Origin: Duganella sp. sic0402
GTDB taxonomy: Bacteria > Pseudomonadota > Gammaproteobacteria > Burkholderiales > Burkholderiaceae_D
Direction: 5' to 3'
Length of the DNA stretch: 64,000 bases
NCBI RefSeq assembly: GCF_019219065.1
Contig: NZ_JAHUWK010000005.1
Location: 186,001 to 250,000, forward strand
Shown: positions 1 to 7,699 of the stretch, one piece after another
How positions within the stretch are numbered: position 1 is the stretch's first letter
Layout: the number at the start of each line of letters is the position of its first letter
The notes under the pieces: model-generated
Databases searched by the model: none
Told to the model about the DNA's origin: nothing
What the model saw: only the letters and a program-made list of their open reading frames with translations
Program-made: the position numbers and the translations under genes

Positions 1-1549
1 TCTTCTCTTTCACCGTTTTGTATTCGCCGCGCGTCATGAAGGCGGAGGTGTCTTCCGAGCTGGTGAACGGCTTGTTCGGATACGCCTTGTGATAACGGTC
101 GTAGTCCGGCACCTGGTAGTTGGCACCCACCACGTCTACTGCGTGCGATACATTCAGCTCGGTCAGGAAGCCACCGTTCATCGCGGCGGTGACCGGACGG
201 GTATCATCTAGCGCCTTCACGGCGGCCGACATGCGGCGCACCATCTCGTAACCGACTTCGCTGGCTTGTACCGGCTCTTCGTTAAACACCGACCACAGGA
301 TGATGCCTGGGTGGTGACGGTCGCGCTTGACCATCCACTCCAGCTGCTTCATATAGTCCGGCGACGGGTTGAAGTTGCGGTTCTCGTCCATCACCACAAA
401 GCCCATGCGGTCTACCATATCCAGCACTTCGGCCGCTGGCGCATTGTGCGAAAAGCGGATCGCGTTGACGCCCAATTCCTTCAGGCGGCGCAGACGGTAT
501 TCCCATACCGAATCCGGCACCGCCACACCAACACCGGCGTGATCCTGGTGAATGCACACGCCCTGCAGCTTGACGTGCACGCCATTCAGGAAGAAGCCCT
601 TGGCCGCATCGAAATGAATGGTGCGGAAACCGGTGTTCAGCGACGTCTCATCCAGCACCTTGCCGGCTTGCAGCACGCGCGTGGTCACGCGATAAAGATT
701 GGTTTTCTCGATCGACCACAGCGCCGGATTGTTGATCGTCACTGGCAGCTTAACCGCGCTGGTGGCCAGCACGCCCACGCGTGCAGACTCGGTGCGCTTG
801 GCCACCTGCTTGCCGGATGGGTCATACAGCGTCACCTCCACCAGCACCTCGCCAGCGGCCTTGCCGCTGTTGTTCAGCGTGACTTCCACCGGAATGCTCC
901 ACTGCTTGTCCTTCAGCAGGCGCGGCGTCGCGTGCACACCGTCGGTCGCCACATGCAGCGGGCTGCGTTTGACCAGCCAGCTGTGGCGATAAATGCCGGC
1001 GCCTTCGTACCACCAGCCTTCCATCGCTTCCGCGTCGACGCGGATGGCGATGGTGTTCAGCGCATCGCCGTAGCGCAGGTAAGGTGTGATGTCGATGTAG
1101 CTGGCGTTATAGCCTGACCAGTTGCGGTTGACCACATTGCCATTGACCCATACCGTAGCATGGGTGGCGATGGCGTCGAACTGCAATTCAAAATGCTTGC
1201 CGCGATCCTTGGGATCGACTTGCAGGTAGCGGCGATACCAGCCGATGCCACGCGGGCGGTAGCCCTGCGCCACATTGGCTTTCGGATCGAACGGGCCTTC
1301 CACCGCCCAGTCGTGCGGCAGGTCGAGACGGCGCCAGTCGGAATCATCGTATTCATTGCCAGCCGCGCCGCCGGCGCTGCCGGCCTTGGCATTGCTATAG
1401 GATTCTTCGTGTCCAACGATGGGGGGCTGGACGATATCGCCCTGGTGGAATAGCCAGCCGCGATCCAGCGACAGACGTTCGCGCGCGGCGGCATTGGCGC
1501 CCGCGCAGGCCAGCATCAGCAGGATGGTGGCGAATAATCTTATTTTCAA
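1..1549 (-). CDS. GH2 beta-galactosidase, 3' end beyond window (partial)
   Basis: The minus-strand frame is open from 1549 to the window edge (516 codons), so the C-terminus is missing. It begins with a hydrophobic signal peptide ending near ACAGANA and continues with the GH2 sugar-binding and immunoglobulin-like domains. The TIM barrel carries HHPGIILWSVFNEEP, where E424 fits the GH2 acid/base, and near the edge SSEDTSAF, which fits the nucleophile region. The start is a TTG at 1549: GGGAGA lies 5 nt upstream, and the first in-frame ATG would cut away half of the signal peptide. The product should hydrolyse beta-galactosides in the periplasm or outside the cell. It follows a TonB receptor on the same strand, with a terminator between them. 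The GH2 family call is firm; the exact substrate is inferred from the galactonate genes nearby. Confidence 0.85.
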   Translation of the reverse strand, partial: MKIRLFATILLMLACAGANAAARERLSLDRGWLFHQGDIVQPPIVGHEESYSNAKAGSAGGAAGNEYDDSDWRRLDLPHDWAVEGPFDPKANVAQGYRPRGIGWYRRYLQVDPKDRGKHFELQFDAIATHATVWVNGNVVNRNWSGYNASYIDITPYLRYGDALNTIAIRVDAEAMEGWWYEGAGIYRHSWLVKRSPLHVATDGVHATPRLLKDKQWSIPVEVTLNNSGKAAGEVLVEVTLYDPSGKQVAKRTESARVGVLATSAVKLPVTINNPALWSIEKTNLYRVTTRVLQAGKVLDETSLNTGFRTIHFDAAKGFFLNGVHVKLQGVCIHQDHAGVGVAVPDSVWEYRLRRLKELGVNAIRFSHNAPAAEVLDMVDRMGFVVMDENRNFNPSPDYMKQLEWMVKRDRHHPGIILWSVFNEEPVQASEVGYEMVRRMSAAVKALDDTRPVTAAMNGGFLTELNVSHAVDVVGANYQVPDYDRYHKAYPNKPFTSSEDTSAFMTRGEYKTVKEK

Positions 1550-1564
1550 ATCAGTCTCCCTGAT

Positions 1565-1600
1565 AAAAAAAACGGAGCAGCGCCATCACGCACCGCTCCG
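1565..1600 (-). terminator. Rho-independent terminator between TonB receptor and GH2 gene
   Basis: Read on the minus strand, a hairpin with CGGAGC/GCTCCG arms (1573-1600) is followed by eight U residues (1565-1572). It sits after the receptor stop codon and just before the GH2 ribosome-binding site, so it would limit read-through into the GH2 gene. Confidence 0.8.
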
Positions 1601-1629
1601 CAAAACCACGATAAAAACTTTAAGCGCGC

Positions 1630-4254
1630 TTACAGCTTGAACGACAGGCCCAGGTTGTAGCGGCGACCGAACTCGGTGACTTCCTGTTGGTAAGGAATGT
1701 TCCCGCTGGTGTAGACAGCCTTCTGATTGGTCAGGTTGTCGATGCCGAAGCGCAGCTGCACGTTAGGCGTCAGTTGCTTGGCCAGGTTCAGCGTCACATA
1801 CGTCTCGGCATCGTTGACCAGCAGCTTGCCGGCGTCCCAGCTTGGGTTGCGCACAAACTCGCTGTGATAGTTGGCCGACAGACGCGCTTCGTAGCCGGCT
1901 TTCTCGTACCACAGGGTGATGCCGCCGTTGTGCTTCATCAGGCCTTCGACCGGGAACGGATTGGTGGTTGGCACCTGTTCGCGGATGGAGCTGTTGGTGT
2001 AAGCGTAGTTACTGGCGATGCCCAGACCATCGAACGGCGCTGGCAACGAAGTGAAAGCCTGCTGATAAGCCAGCTCCAGGCCGCGGATGTTGCCGCCTTC
2101 GCCGTTTACCGAACGGGTCACCGTGGCGCTACGGCCATTAAAGGTCGCCTGCTCGGTGGAGATGGCGATGTAGCGCGACACCTGCTTGTAGAACACGCCG
2201 GCCGACAGCAGCGAGCCTTTGGCGAAGTACCATTGGTACGCCAGGTCCAGCTGGTTGGCCATCATCGGCTTCAGTTGCGGATTGCCGGCGCTGCCGGTCA
2301 GCGGCTGCGAAGTATCGGCGTTCACGCCCAGGTTGCGCGAACCACGCATCTCGTCGATTGGTGCACGCGACATGGCGCGTGCCACGCTGAAGCGAATCTG
2401 GCGTTCCTGCGCTTCGTCCAGATTGAAGATCAGGTTCATGCTCGGCAGGATCTCGGTGTACGAGGTGCCGTCCGACACGCTGGCCAGCACGTCGTTGGCC
2501 TGCGGCTGTACGCCATAGCCGGTCTGCCTGGTGTGCACCAGGCGCACGCCGACGTTGCCGCGATAGGTTTTGCCGAAGGCTTCGCCATCCAGATCGCCCT
2601 GCACGTACGCCGAAGTGCTGCGCTCCTTGACCTTCCAGCCGGCGATGGCATCGCCCTGGATTTGCCAGCTCTCGCGCGTCTGGCCGTCCGGGTTCAGCGC
2701 ATTAGGGCCGAACACCGACGAAATCGTGCCACCGAAGTCTTTCAGCGCAAAGAATGCCGGGAAGCCGCTGACGTTGACGGTCTCGTAGGCCGACGCTGGA
2801 ATCGACTTGCCGGCGCCCGGCGTCAGCGTCCAGGTGGTCTGGTGGTAGCTCTTCTCACGGTCGCTGGCACGGATGCCGACCTTCAGGCGGCTGATGATGC
2901 TGTTATCGATCGGACGCGAGGCGCTCAGACTGACCGCATTCAGCAAATCCTTGACCTGTCCATTTTTGTCAACATAGAGCGTCGGTGCGCCGAAGTTGGC
3001 GGGGTTGCCGCTGTCGATGCCGTAGCTGTAAGCCTGGCGCTCGTCGCCGGTGAACGACCAGCTGACCGGCACCCCGCCGTTGGCATACTGGCGGATATCG
3101 CTCCACTGGCTGCCACGGCGCGCGTGCGAAGTCGACAGGTCGGCTTCCACTTTCCAATCGCCGGCGGTGAACTTGCCGTTCAGGCCCGAGGCGGCGATGC
3201 TGGTGTCCTGGATGTAGTTGAAATCGTTGTTGATCAGCGAAGCATTGTTGATCGTGCCGCCGACAACATAGCCGTCGCGCACATCCAGGTTGCTGAACGC
3301 GGCCGAGTTGGTGCCGCCCCAGTTACCCACGCCATCCACCCAGTGCTGCAGGCCACGTTCATCGATCTTGGCTTGCGCGTAGTAGGTGTCGGCGGTGATC
3401 AGCACATCGTTGTTCGGCTTCCACTCGAGCTTGCCCAACACGCTGGAACGCTTGTCTTTGCCGTGGCGTGCTTCATCCTGGAAGCCCCATGGGGCTTTGC
3501 CGGTTTTGCCGCCGGCGGTCACTTGCTCTGCGGTGTTTTCGTTGAAGCCCCAGTGCTGGATATTCTTTTGCACCGAAGGCTGGTCCTGGTAGCTGAAAGC
3601 GATTGCCGCACCGATGGTCTTGTTGGCGAACTGGTCGACATAGATGCCGCCGACGCGCGGCGCGGTCTTGTCGGCGCCCGGCACGTCCTTGGCCAGCGCG
3701 TAGTACAGCGCATCGGCTTTCAGATTCAGCTGGCGGCCGTTGTACTTCAGTGGCGAAACCGTTTGCAAATCGATGGTGGTGGCGACGCCGCCTTCCACCA
3801 GGTCGGCATTCTGCGTTTTATACACGGTCGCGCCGCTGATCGACTCTGACGGGAACTGCTCGAAACGCACGGCGCGGTTAGGCTCGGACGAGGCCAGTTC
3901 GCGGCCGTTCAGCGTGGCGCCGATGAAGCGCGGGCCCATGCCGCGCGCGACGATCTGCGACGCATTGCCGCGATCCAGGCCGGACGACAGGCCAGGCAAA
4001 CGCGCCAGCGATTCTGCAATGGTGGTATCGGGCAGCTTGCCGATGTCTTCCGACGATACGACCTCAACGATGCTGTTCGACGCTTCCTTCGCCGCCAGCG
4101 CGTTGCGCACCGAGGCGCGAATACCGGTCACATTCACTTGCTGGATTTCGTCGGTGGCAGCAGGCGCGGCGGCCGCTTGTGCGAAAGCTTCCTGGACCAG
4201 AAGCGGCGAAGTGAAGAGCGTGGCAATCAGCCAGCTCACTTTTTTCTGTTTCAT
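1630..4254 (-). CDS. TonB-dependent receptor (TIGR01782-like), probable galactoside uptake
   Basis: An 874-residue outer-membrane receptor. It has a signal peptide (residues 1-26, ending EAFAQA), a TonB-box-like QQVNVTG near 38-44, a plug domain with the EDIGKLPDTTIAESLARLPG motif (about 68-90), a 22-strand barrel and a terminal aromatic-type strand ending LGLSFKL. The plug motif is typical of the Xanthomonas/Caulobacter-type receptors that import oligosaccharides. GGAG lies 7 nt upstream of the ATG. It is followed by a terminator and a GH2 beta-galactosidase and preceded by a LysR gene. Its upstream region carries the same 39-nt element as dgoK, so a galactose-containing ligand is likely. 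That substrate is inference; the family call is firm. Confidence 0.9.
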   Translation of the reverse strand: MKQKKVSWLIATLFTSPLLVQEAFAQAAAAPAATDEIQQVNVTGIRASVRNALAAKEASNSIVEVVSSEDIGKLPDTTIAESLARLPGLSSGLDRGNASQIVARGMGPRFIGATLNGRELASSEPNRAVRFEQFPSESISGATVYKTQNADLVEGGVATTIDLQTVSPLKYNGRQLNLKADALYYALAKDVPGADKTAPRVGGIYVDQFANKTIGAAIAFSYQDQPSVQKNIQHWGFNENTAEQVTAGGKTGKAPWGFQDEARHGKDKRSSVLGKLEWKPNNDVLITADTYYAQAKIDERGLQHWVDGVGNWGGTNSAAFSNLDVRDGYVVGGTINNASLINNDFNYIQDTSIAASGLNGKFTAGDWKVEADLSTSHARRGSQWSDIRQYANGGVPVSWSFTGDERQAYSYGIDSGNPANFGAPTLYVDKNGQVKDLLNAVSLSASRPIDNSIISRLKVGIRASDREKSYHQTTWTLTPGAGKSIPASAYETVNVSGFPAFFALKDFGGTISSVFGPNALNPDGQTRESWQIQGDAIAGWKVKERSTSAYVQGDLDGEAFGKTYRGNVGVRLVHTRQTGYGVQPQANDVLASVSDGTSYTEILPSMNLIFNLDEAQERQIRFSVARAMSRAPIDEMRGSRNLGVNADTSQPLTGSAGNPQLKPMMANQLDLAYQWYFAKGSLLSAGVFYKQVSRYIAISTEQATFNGRSATVTRSVNGEGGNIRGLELAYQQAFTSLPAPFDGLGIASNYAYTNSSIREQVPTTNPFPVEGLMKHNGGITLWYEKAGYEARLSANYHSEFVRNPSWDAGKLLVNDAETYVTLNLAKQLTPNVQLRFGIDNLTNQKAVYTSGNIPYQQEVTEFGRRYNLGLSFKL

Positions 4255-4341
4255 TGTGCATCTCCAGTGTTTGTATTCATCCCGTCTCTGATGAAGATGT
4301 GGACGGATGCACTGGATGCTAACGAAACGTTTATTTACAAA

Positions 4342-4380
4342 CCAATAGATTATTTAGCACGGGCCATACCAAGTTCGTAT
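4342..4380 (-). promoter_or_regulatory. Candidate GbpR/LysR-type element upstream of TonB receptor
   Basis: ATACCAAGTTCGTAT (4366-4380) is an ATAC-N7-GTAT palindrome that fits the LysR T-N11-A box. Read on the plus strand it is preceded by CCAATAGATTAT (4342-4353). The same arrangement occurs upstream of dgoK at 22664-22702, with 26 of 39 positions identical. The element ends 87 nt before the receptor ATG. The LysR gene lies directly upstream of this region, which makes its product the natural candidate. Confidence 0.5.
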
Positions 4381-4393
4381 ATCAGCCCTGGCG

Positions 4394-5362
4394 TCAAGGC
4401 TGCGCTGGCGGCTGATAATGAGGATAGATGCTGGCTGCGGCGTCGCGCAGCGCGATCAGCATGGCGTCCGCGCCCGGCGAGAGCTGGTGTCGCTTGCGCG
4501 TCACAATACCGAAAGAGTCCATGCTGACACCAAGGTCAAATGGCAGCGTCTTCAGCAGGCCCGCATCCAGATAAGGCTGCACCGCTTCGACCGGCAAAGC
4601 GACAATCATGTCATTGTTCAGCAGCAGGCTGGCCACCACCGGCATGTCCAGCGTTTCAACGGTTTCCACCGGCTGCTCCAGGCCATGCGACAGGAACAGC
4701 GCGGTCAGGCGGTCGCGCAGGATGGAGCCGGCCGGCGGCAGTATCCAGCACTGCTCCATCAGGTCTTCCAGCTTCAGGTCGGTGCGCGTCATCAGCGGAT
4801 GGCTGGCACGCGCGATCAGCAAATGCGGCTCGTCGGTCAGCGGTTCAAAGTTCAGCTCATCGGCCGCCTCGGTATCGAGGATGCGGCCGACCACCAGATC
4901 CAGCTCGCCGCCGCGCAGCCGCTCGACCAGCACTTTGCTGGTCGACATATTCACCGCGACGTGCACGCGCGCATGGCGCGCCTTCAACAGATTGATCGCT
5001 TTCGGCACCAGACCGGTGGCCGGCGCCAGCACCGTGCCCAGGCCCACGCGGCCGCGCAGGCCGGACAGCAGCTCCATCACTTCCTGGTGCGCCGCGTCCA
5101 TTTCCGCCAGCGCCGCGCCGGCGCGGCGTATCAGCACCTTGCCGTACCAGGTTGGCGAGACGCCGCGCGACAAGCGCTCGAACAACTGCACGCCCAGCGC
5201 GTGTTCCAGCTCGCCCAATAACTTGGACGCGCCAGGCTGCGTCAGGTTGGCGGCTTGCGCCGCGTGCGCGATGGAGCCGTGCCGGCCCAGCTCGACCAGC
5301 AAGACCAGGTGGCGGGTTTTCAGGTGGGAGCGAACAAAGCGGTCCGAGCGGGAATCAGTCAT
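4394..5362 (-). CDS. LysR-family transcriptional regulator, GbpR-like
   Basis: A 322-residue LysR regulator. The N-terminal winged helix-turn-helix (about 12-75) includes HGSIAHAAQAANLTQPGASKLLGELE. It is followed by a linker helix and a periplasmic-binding-protein-like effector domain (about 95-305). The wording of the HTH and the TWYGKVLIRRAG linker resembles GbpR, the galactose-responsive regulator of Agrobacterium. It sits between the receptor gene and an SMP-30-like gene, all on one strand, close to the divergent dgoD operon. It is therefore the best candidate activator or repressor for the galactonate genes, probably sensing a sugar or sugar acid. No clear ribosome-binding site precedes the ATG. 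Family certain; GbpR assignment and target genes inferred. Confidence 0.85.
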   Translation of the reverse strand: MTDSRSDRFVRSHLKTRHLVLLVELGRHGSIAHAAQAANLTQPGASKLLGELEHALGVQLFERLSRGVSPTWYGKVLIRRAGAALAEMDAAHQEVMELLSGLRGRVGLGTVLAPATGLVPKAINLLKARHARVHVAVNMSTSKVLVERLRGGELDLVVGRILDTEAADELNFEPLTDEPHLLIARASHPLMTRTDLKLEDLMEQCWILPPAGSILRDRLTALFLSHGLEQPVETVETLDMPVVASLLLNNDMIVALPVEAVQPYLDAGLLKTLPFDLGVSMDSFGIVTRKRHQLSPGADAMLIALRDAAASIYPHYQPPAQP

Positions 5363-5414
5363 ATTGTTGATTGGTTTGATTGCCCATCATAAATGCGGGC
5401 TCGGCCACCGTCAA

Positions 5415-6335
5415 TCACCGCCCCGCATCGGCAAGCCCCATGGAAGCGCTACCGCTGTCAATAAACAAGCCTTCCTTGACACCGGGCGCCAATCCCCTGG
5501 CGAGATCCGGCGGCAAACCGTACAGTCCGCCCTGCTCGCCCAGCACCAGCAATTGCGCCATGCCGGGGCCGCCAAACGCCACCGAGGCGGCAGACTCGCG
5601 CGCCAGGGCGATCTGCTGCAGCGGATGGCCAGCGCCATCGTATTGCACCAGCACACCGCCCTGCACGCTCCACAAATTGCCCAGGCTGTCGGCCAGCGCG
5701 GCGCCGGCGCCCGCCGCCAGCAATTCGGCAAAGCGCTGCGCCTTGCCAACCTTGGCGCGCTCGGCGTCGTAGTCGCATTGCATGATGGCGCCGCTGGCAG
5801 CGTCGGCAAAATACATGCGCCGGCCGTCCGGGCTGAAGGCGATGCTGGCCGCACGCACCACCGCCGGCAGCGCCAGCCGGCGCAGGCCGTGGCGCTGCGC
5901 GTATTGGTAGAAACTGCCGATCGGCCGCTGGTCCTGCGCGGTATTGGCCGTGCCGAAGACAAAATTACCGCCTCGGTCGGCGCAGCCGTCGCTGATACTG
6001 GTGCGCGGCTCGGCCGCGTCGATCGTCAGCAGCACCTGGGCTTGCAGCGGCCGCAAGGGCTGCCCCGGCTGCGGCAGCTCCACCATGCCCAGACGCTTGC
6101 CCAACGCCAACAACAGCCGGCCGGAGCTGCAACACGCCATGACGCAGGCGCTTTCCAGCATCCGCATGCCGCTCGGCATGGCCGGTGGCGCCGGCCATGC
6201 ATACAGCTGGCCGCCAACCGGGTCCGGCCAGCGCCAACATTGCCTTGCAGCATCCCAGCGCAGTGCACAACCGGCCTGCCCGACCCGCAGCAGCATGATG
6301 CCGGGCGTGGAAGCAACGGTGTTAGCGACATTCAT
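5415..6335 (-). CDS. SMP-30/gluconolactonase-like protein with lost metal ligands
   Basis: A 306-residue beta-propeller of the SMP-30/gluconolactonase family. ATG at 6335 is preferred because AGGA lies 5 nt upstream; a start 28 codons earlier would add an unrelated tail. The propeller repeats are recognisable (RWDAARQCWRWPDPVGGQLYAW; IAFSPDGRRMYFADA), but the usual metal ligands are gone. GEGPxW has become GCALRW, MNDxxxD has become ISDGCAD, NGxxFSPDG has become ASIAFSPDG, and the PDG before the AVD-like strand has become GAA. Hydrolytic activity therefore looks unlikely, and a sugar-binding or regulatory role is possible. It lies 52 nt upstream of the LysR gene on the same strand and diverges from dgoD. 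Family call good; loss of activity is inferred from motif comparison only. Confidence 0.7.
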   Translation of the reverse strand: MNVANTVASTPGIMLLRVGQAGCALRWDAARQCWRWPDPVGGQLYAWPAPPAMPSGMRMLESACVMACCSSGRLLLALGKRLGMVELPQPGQPLRPLQAQVLLTIDAAEPRTSISDGCADRGGNFVFGTANTAQDQRPIGSFYQYAQRHGLRRLALPAVVRAASIAFSPDGRRMYFADAASGAIMQCDYDAERAKVGKAQRFAELLAAGAGAALADSLGNLWSVQGGVLVQYDGAGHPLQQIALARESAASVAFGGPGMAQLLVLGEQGGLYGLPPDLARGLAPGVKEGLFIDSGSASMGLADAGR

Positions 6336-6337
6336 GG

Positions 6338-6350
6338 GTATCCTGGATAC
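6338..6350 (-). promoter_or_regulatory. 13-bp palindrome at the SMP-30-like ribosome-binding region
   Basis: GTATCC-T-GGATAC is a perfect inverted repeat two bases before the ATG at 6335 and overlaps its AGGA. It could be an operator or a short mRNA hairpin controlling translation. Nothing in the sequence decides between these. Confidence 0.35.
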
Positions 6351-6423
6351 GATTTTCGACAGGATAAAGTCTAAGTGAACCAGGCATACCGCAGCTATGA
6401 ATAAACCGCCTTCAGGCATGCAG

Positions 6424-6463
6424 ATATCGGATAGCTGAAAGCTATCGGCCAGCTATCCGATAT
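6424..6463 (+). promoter_or_regulatory. Perfect 14-bp inverted repeat upstream of dgoD
   Basis: ATATCGGATAGCTG (6424-6437) and CAGCTATCCGATAT (6450-6463) are perfect inverted repeats 12 nt apart. A second palindrome, GATAGCT-GAA-AGCTATC (6430-6446), is nested inside, so three AGCTATC half-sites lie in 30 bp. The site ends 87 nt before dgoD, in the intergenic region shared with the divergent SMP-30-like gene. It looks like a strong operator. A loose relative of the LysR element, ATCCGATATTGATAT, begins at 6455. Confidence 0.6.
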
Positions 6464-6550
6464 TGATATGGATCACTACGAATTAATCATATTTCCAGTC
6501 TAGCGACCGGCTTTAGACTGAGTGCTGTTCCCCGAACTCCACCCTGACCT

Positions 6551-7699
6551 ATGAAAATCACTAAACTGACGACCTACCGTGTTCCACCGCGCTGGATGCT
6601 GCTGAAAATCGAAACCGATGAAGGCGTCGTCGGCTGGGGCGAACCGGTCATCGAAGGCCGCGCCCGCACCGTGGAGACTGCGGTCCAGGAGATGGAGCCG
6701 TATCTGATCGGCCAGGACCCGTCGCGCATCAACGACCTGTGGCAAACCATGTACCGCGCCGGCTTCTATCGCGGCGGCGCCATCCTGATGAGCGCCATCG
6801 CCGGCATCGACCAGGCGCTGTGGGATATCAAGGGCAAGGTGCTGGGCAAGCCGGTGTACGAACTGCTCGGCGGCCTGGTGCGCGATCGCATGAAAATGTA
6901 CAGCTGGGTTGGCGGCGACCGTCCGTCCGACATCATCGAACAGATCCGCACGCTGCAAAAAGGCGGCTTCAACACCTTCAAGATGAACGGCACCGAGGAA
7001 CTGGGCATGCTGGACACTTCGGCCAAGGTGGATGAAGCGGTGGCCCGCGTGGCCGAGATCCGCGCCGCCTTCGGCACCACCATTGAATTCGGCCTGGACT
7101 TCCACGGCCGCGTGGCCGCGCCGATGGCCAAGACGCTGCTGCGCGAGCTGGAACAATTCCGCCCGCTGTTCGTTGAAGAGCCGGTGCTGGCCGAGCAGGC
7201 CGAATACTACCCGCGCCTGGCCGAGATGACCGCGATTCCGCTGGCGGCCGGTGAGCGCATGTACTCGCGCTTCGAATTCAAGAACGTATTCGCAGCCGGT
7301 GGGCTGTCCATCGTGCAGCCGGACCTGTCGCACGCCGGCGGCATCACTGAATGCCTGAAGATCGCCTCGATGGCCGAAGCCTACGACATCACGCTGGCGC
7401 CGCACTGCCCACTGGGCCCGGTCGCGCTGGCCGCCTGCCTGCAAGTGGACTTCGTGTCGTACAACGCCGTGCTGCAAGAGCAGAGCATGGGCATCCACTA
7501 CAACAAGGGCGGCGAGCTGCTGGACTACGTCATCAACAAGGAAGACTTCAAGATCATCGACGGCTACTGCAAGCCGCTGCCGAAGCCAGGCCTGGGCGTG
7601 GAAGTGGACGAGGCACGCGTCATCGAAGCGAGCAAGAACGCCCCTGACTGGCGCAATCCGGTATGGCGCCACGAAGATGGCAGCGTCGCCGAATGGTAA
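6551..7699 (+). CDS. dgoD: D-galactonate dehydratase
   Basis: The enzyme dehydrates D-galactonate to 2-keto-3-deoxygalactonate, the first committed step of the De Ley-Doudoroff galactose pathway. The 382 residues equal the length of E. coli DgoD. The enolase-superfamily metal ligands fall at the expected positions: D183 (GLDFHGR), E209 (FVEEPV) and E235 ([10 protein letters not shown]). The catalytic bases H185 and H285 (LAPHCPLGP) are also present. It is the first gene of a plus-strand set with the GH35 beta-galactosidase and an araFGH-like importer. The upstream region carries a 14-bp inverted repeat. The kinase and aldolase that follow it in the pathway are 14 kb away at 21-22.6 kb. Confidence 0.95.
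   Translation: MKITKLTTYRVPPRWMLLKIETDEGVVGWGEPVIEGRARTVETAVQEMEPYLIGQDPSRINDLWQTMYRAGFYRGGAILMSAIAGIDQALWDIKGKVLGKPVYELLGGLVRDRMKMYSWVGGDRPSDIIEQIRTLQKGGFNTFKMNGTEELGMLDTSAKVDEAVARVAEIRAAFGTTIEFGLDFHGRVAAPMAKTLLRELEQFRPLFVEEPVLAEQAEYYPRLAEMTAIPLAAGERMYSRFEFKNVFAAGGLSIVQPDLSHAGGITECLKIASMAEAYDITLAPHCPLGPVALAACLQVDFVSYNAVLQEQSMGIHYNKGGELLDYVINKEDFKIIDGYCKPLPKPGLGVEVDEARVIEASKNAPDWRNPVWRHEDGSVAEW

Noticed and set aside
266..1117. A plus-strand frame at the left edge
   Set aside because: The minus strand here encodes the GH2 beta-galactosidase with both active-site motifs; the plus frame is its shadow.
1687..3849. A 720-codon open frame on the plus strand
   Set aside because: It is antisense to the TonB receptor, with no recognisable domain or ribosome-binding site.
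6385..6399. CATA-N7-TATG palindrome as a third copy of the LysR element
   Set aside because: The arms are only 4 bp and are out of register with the T-N11-A box, and the companion block is absent.
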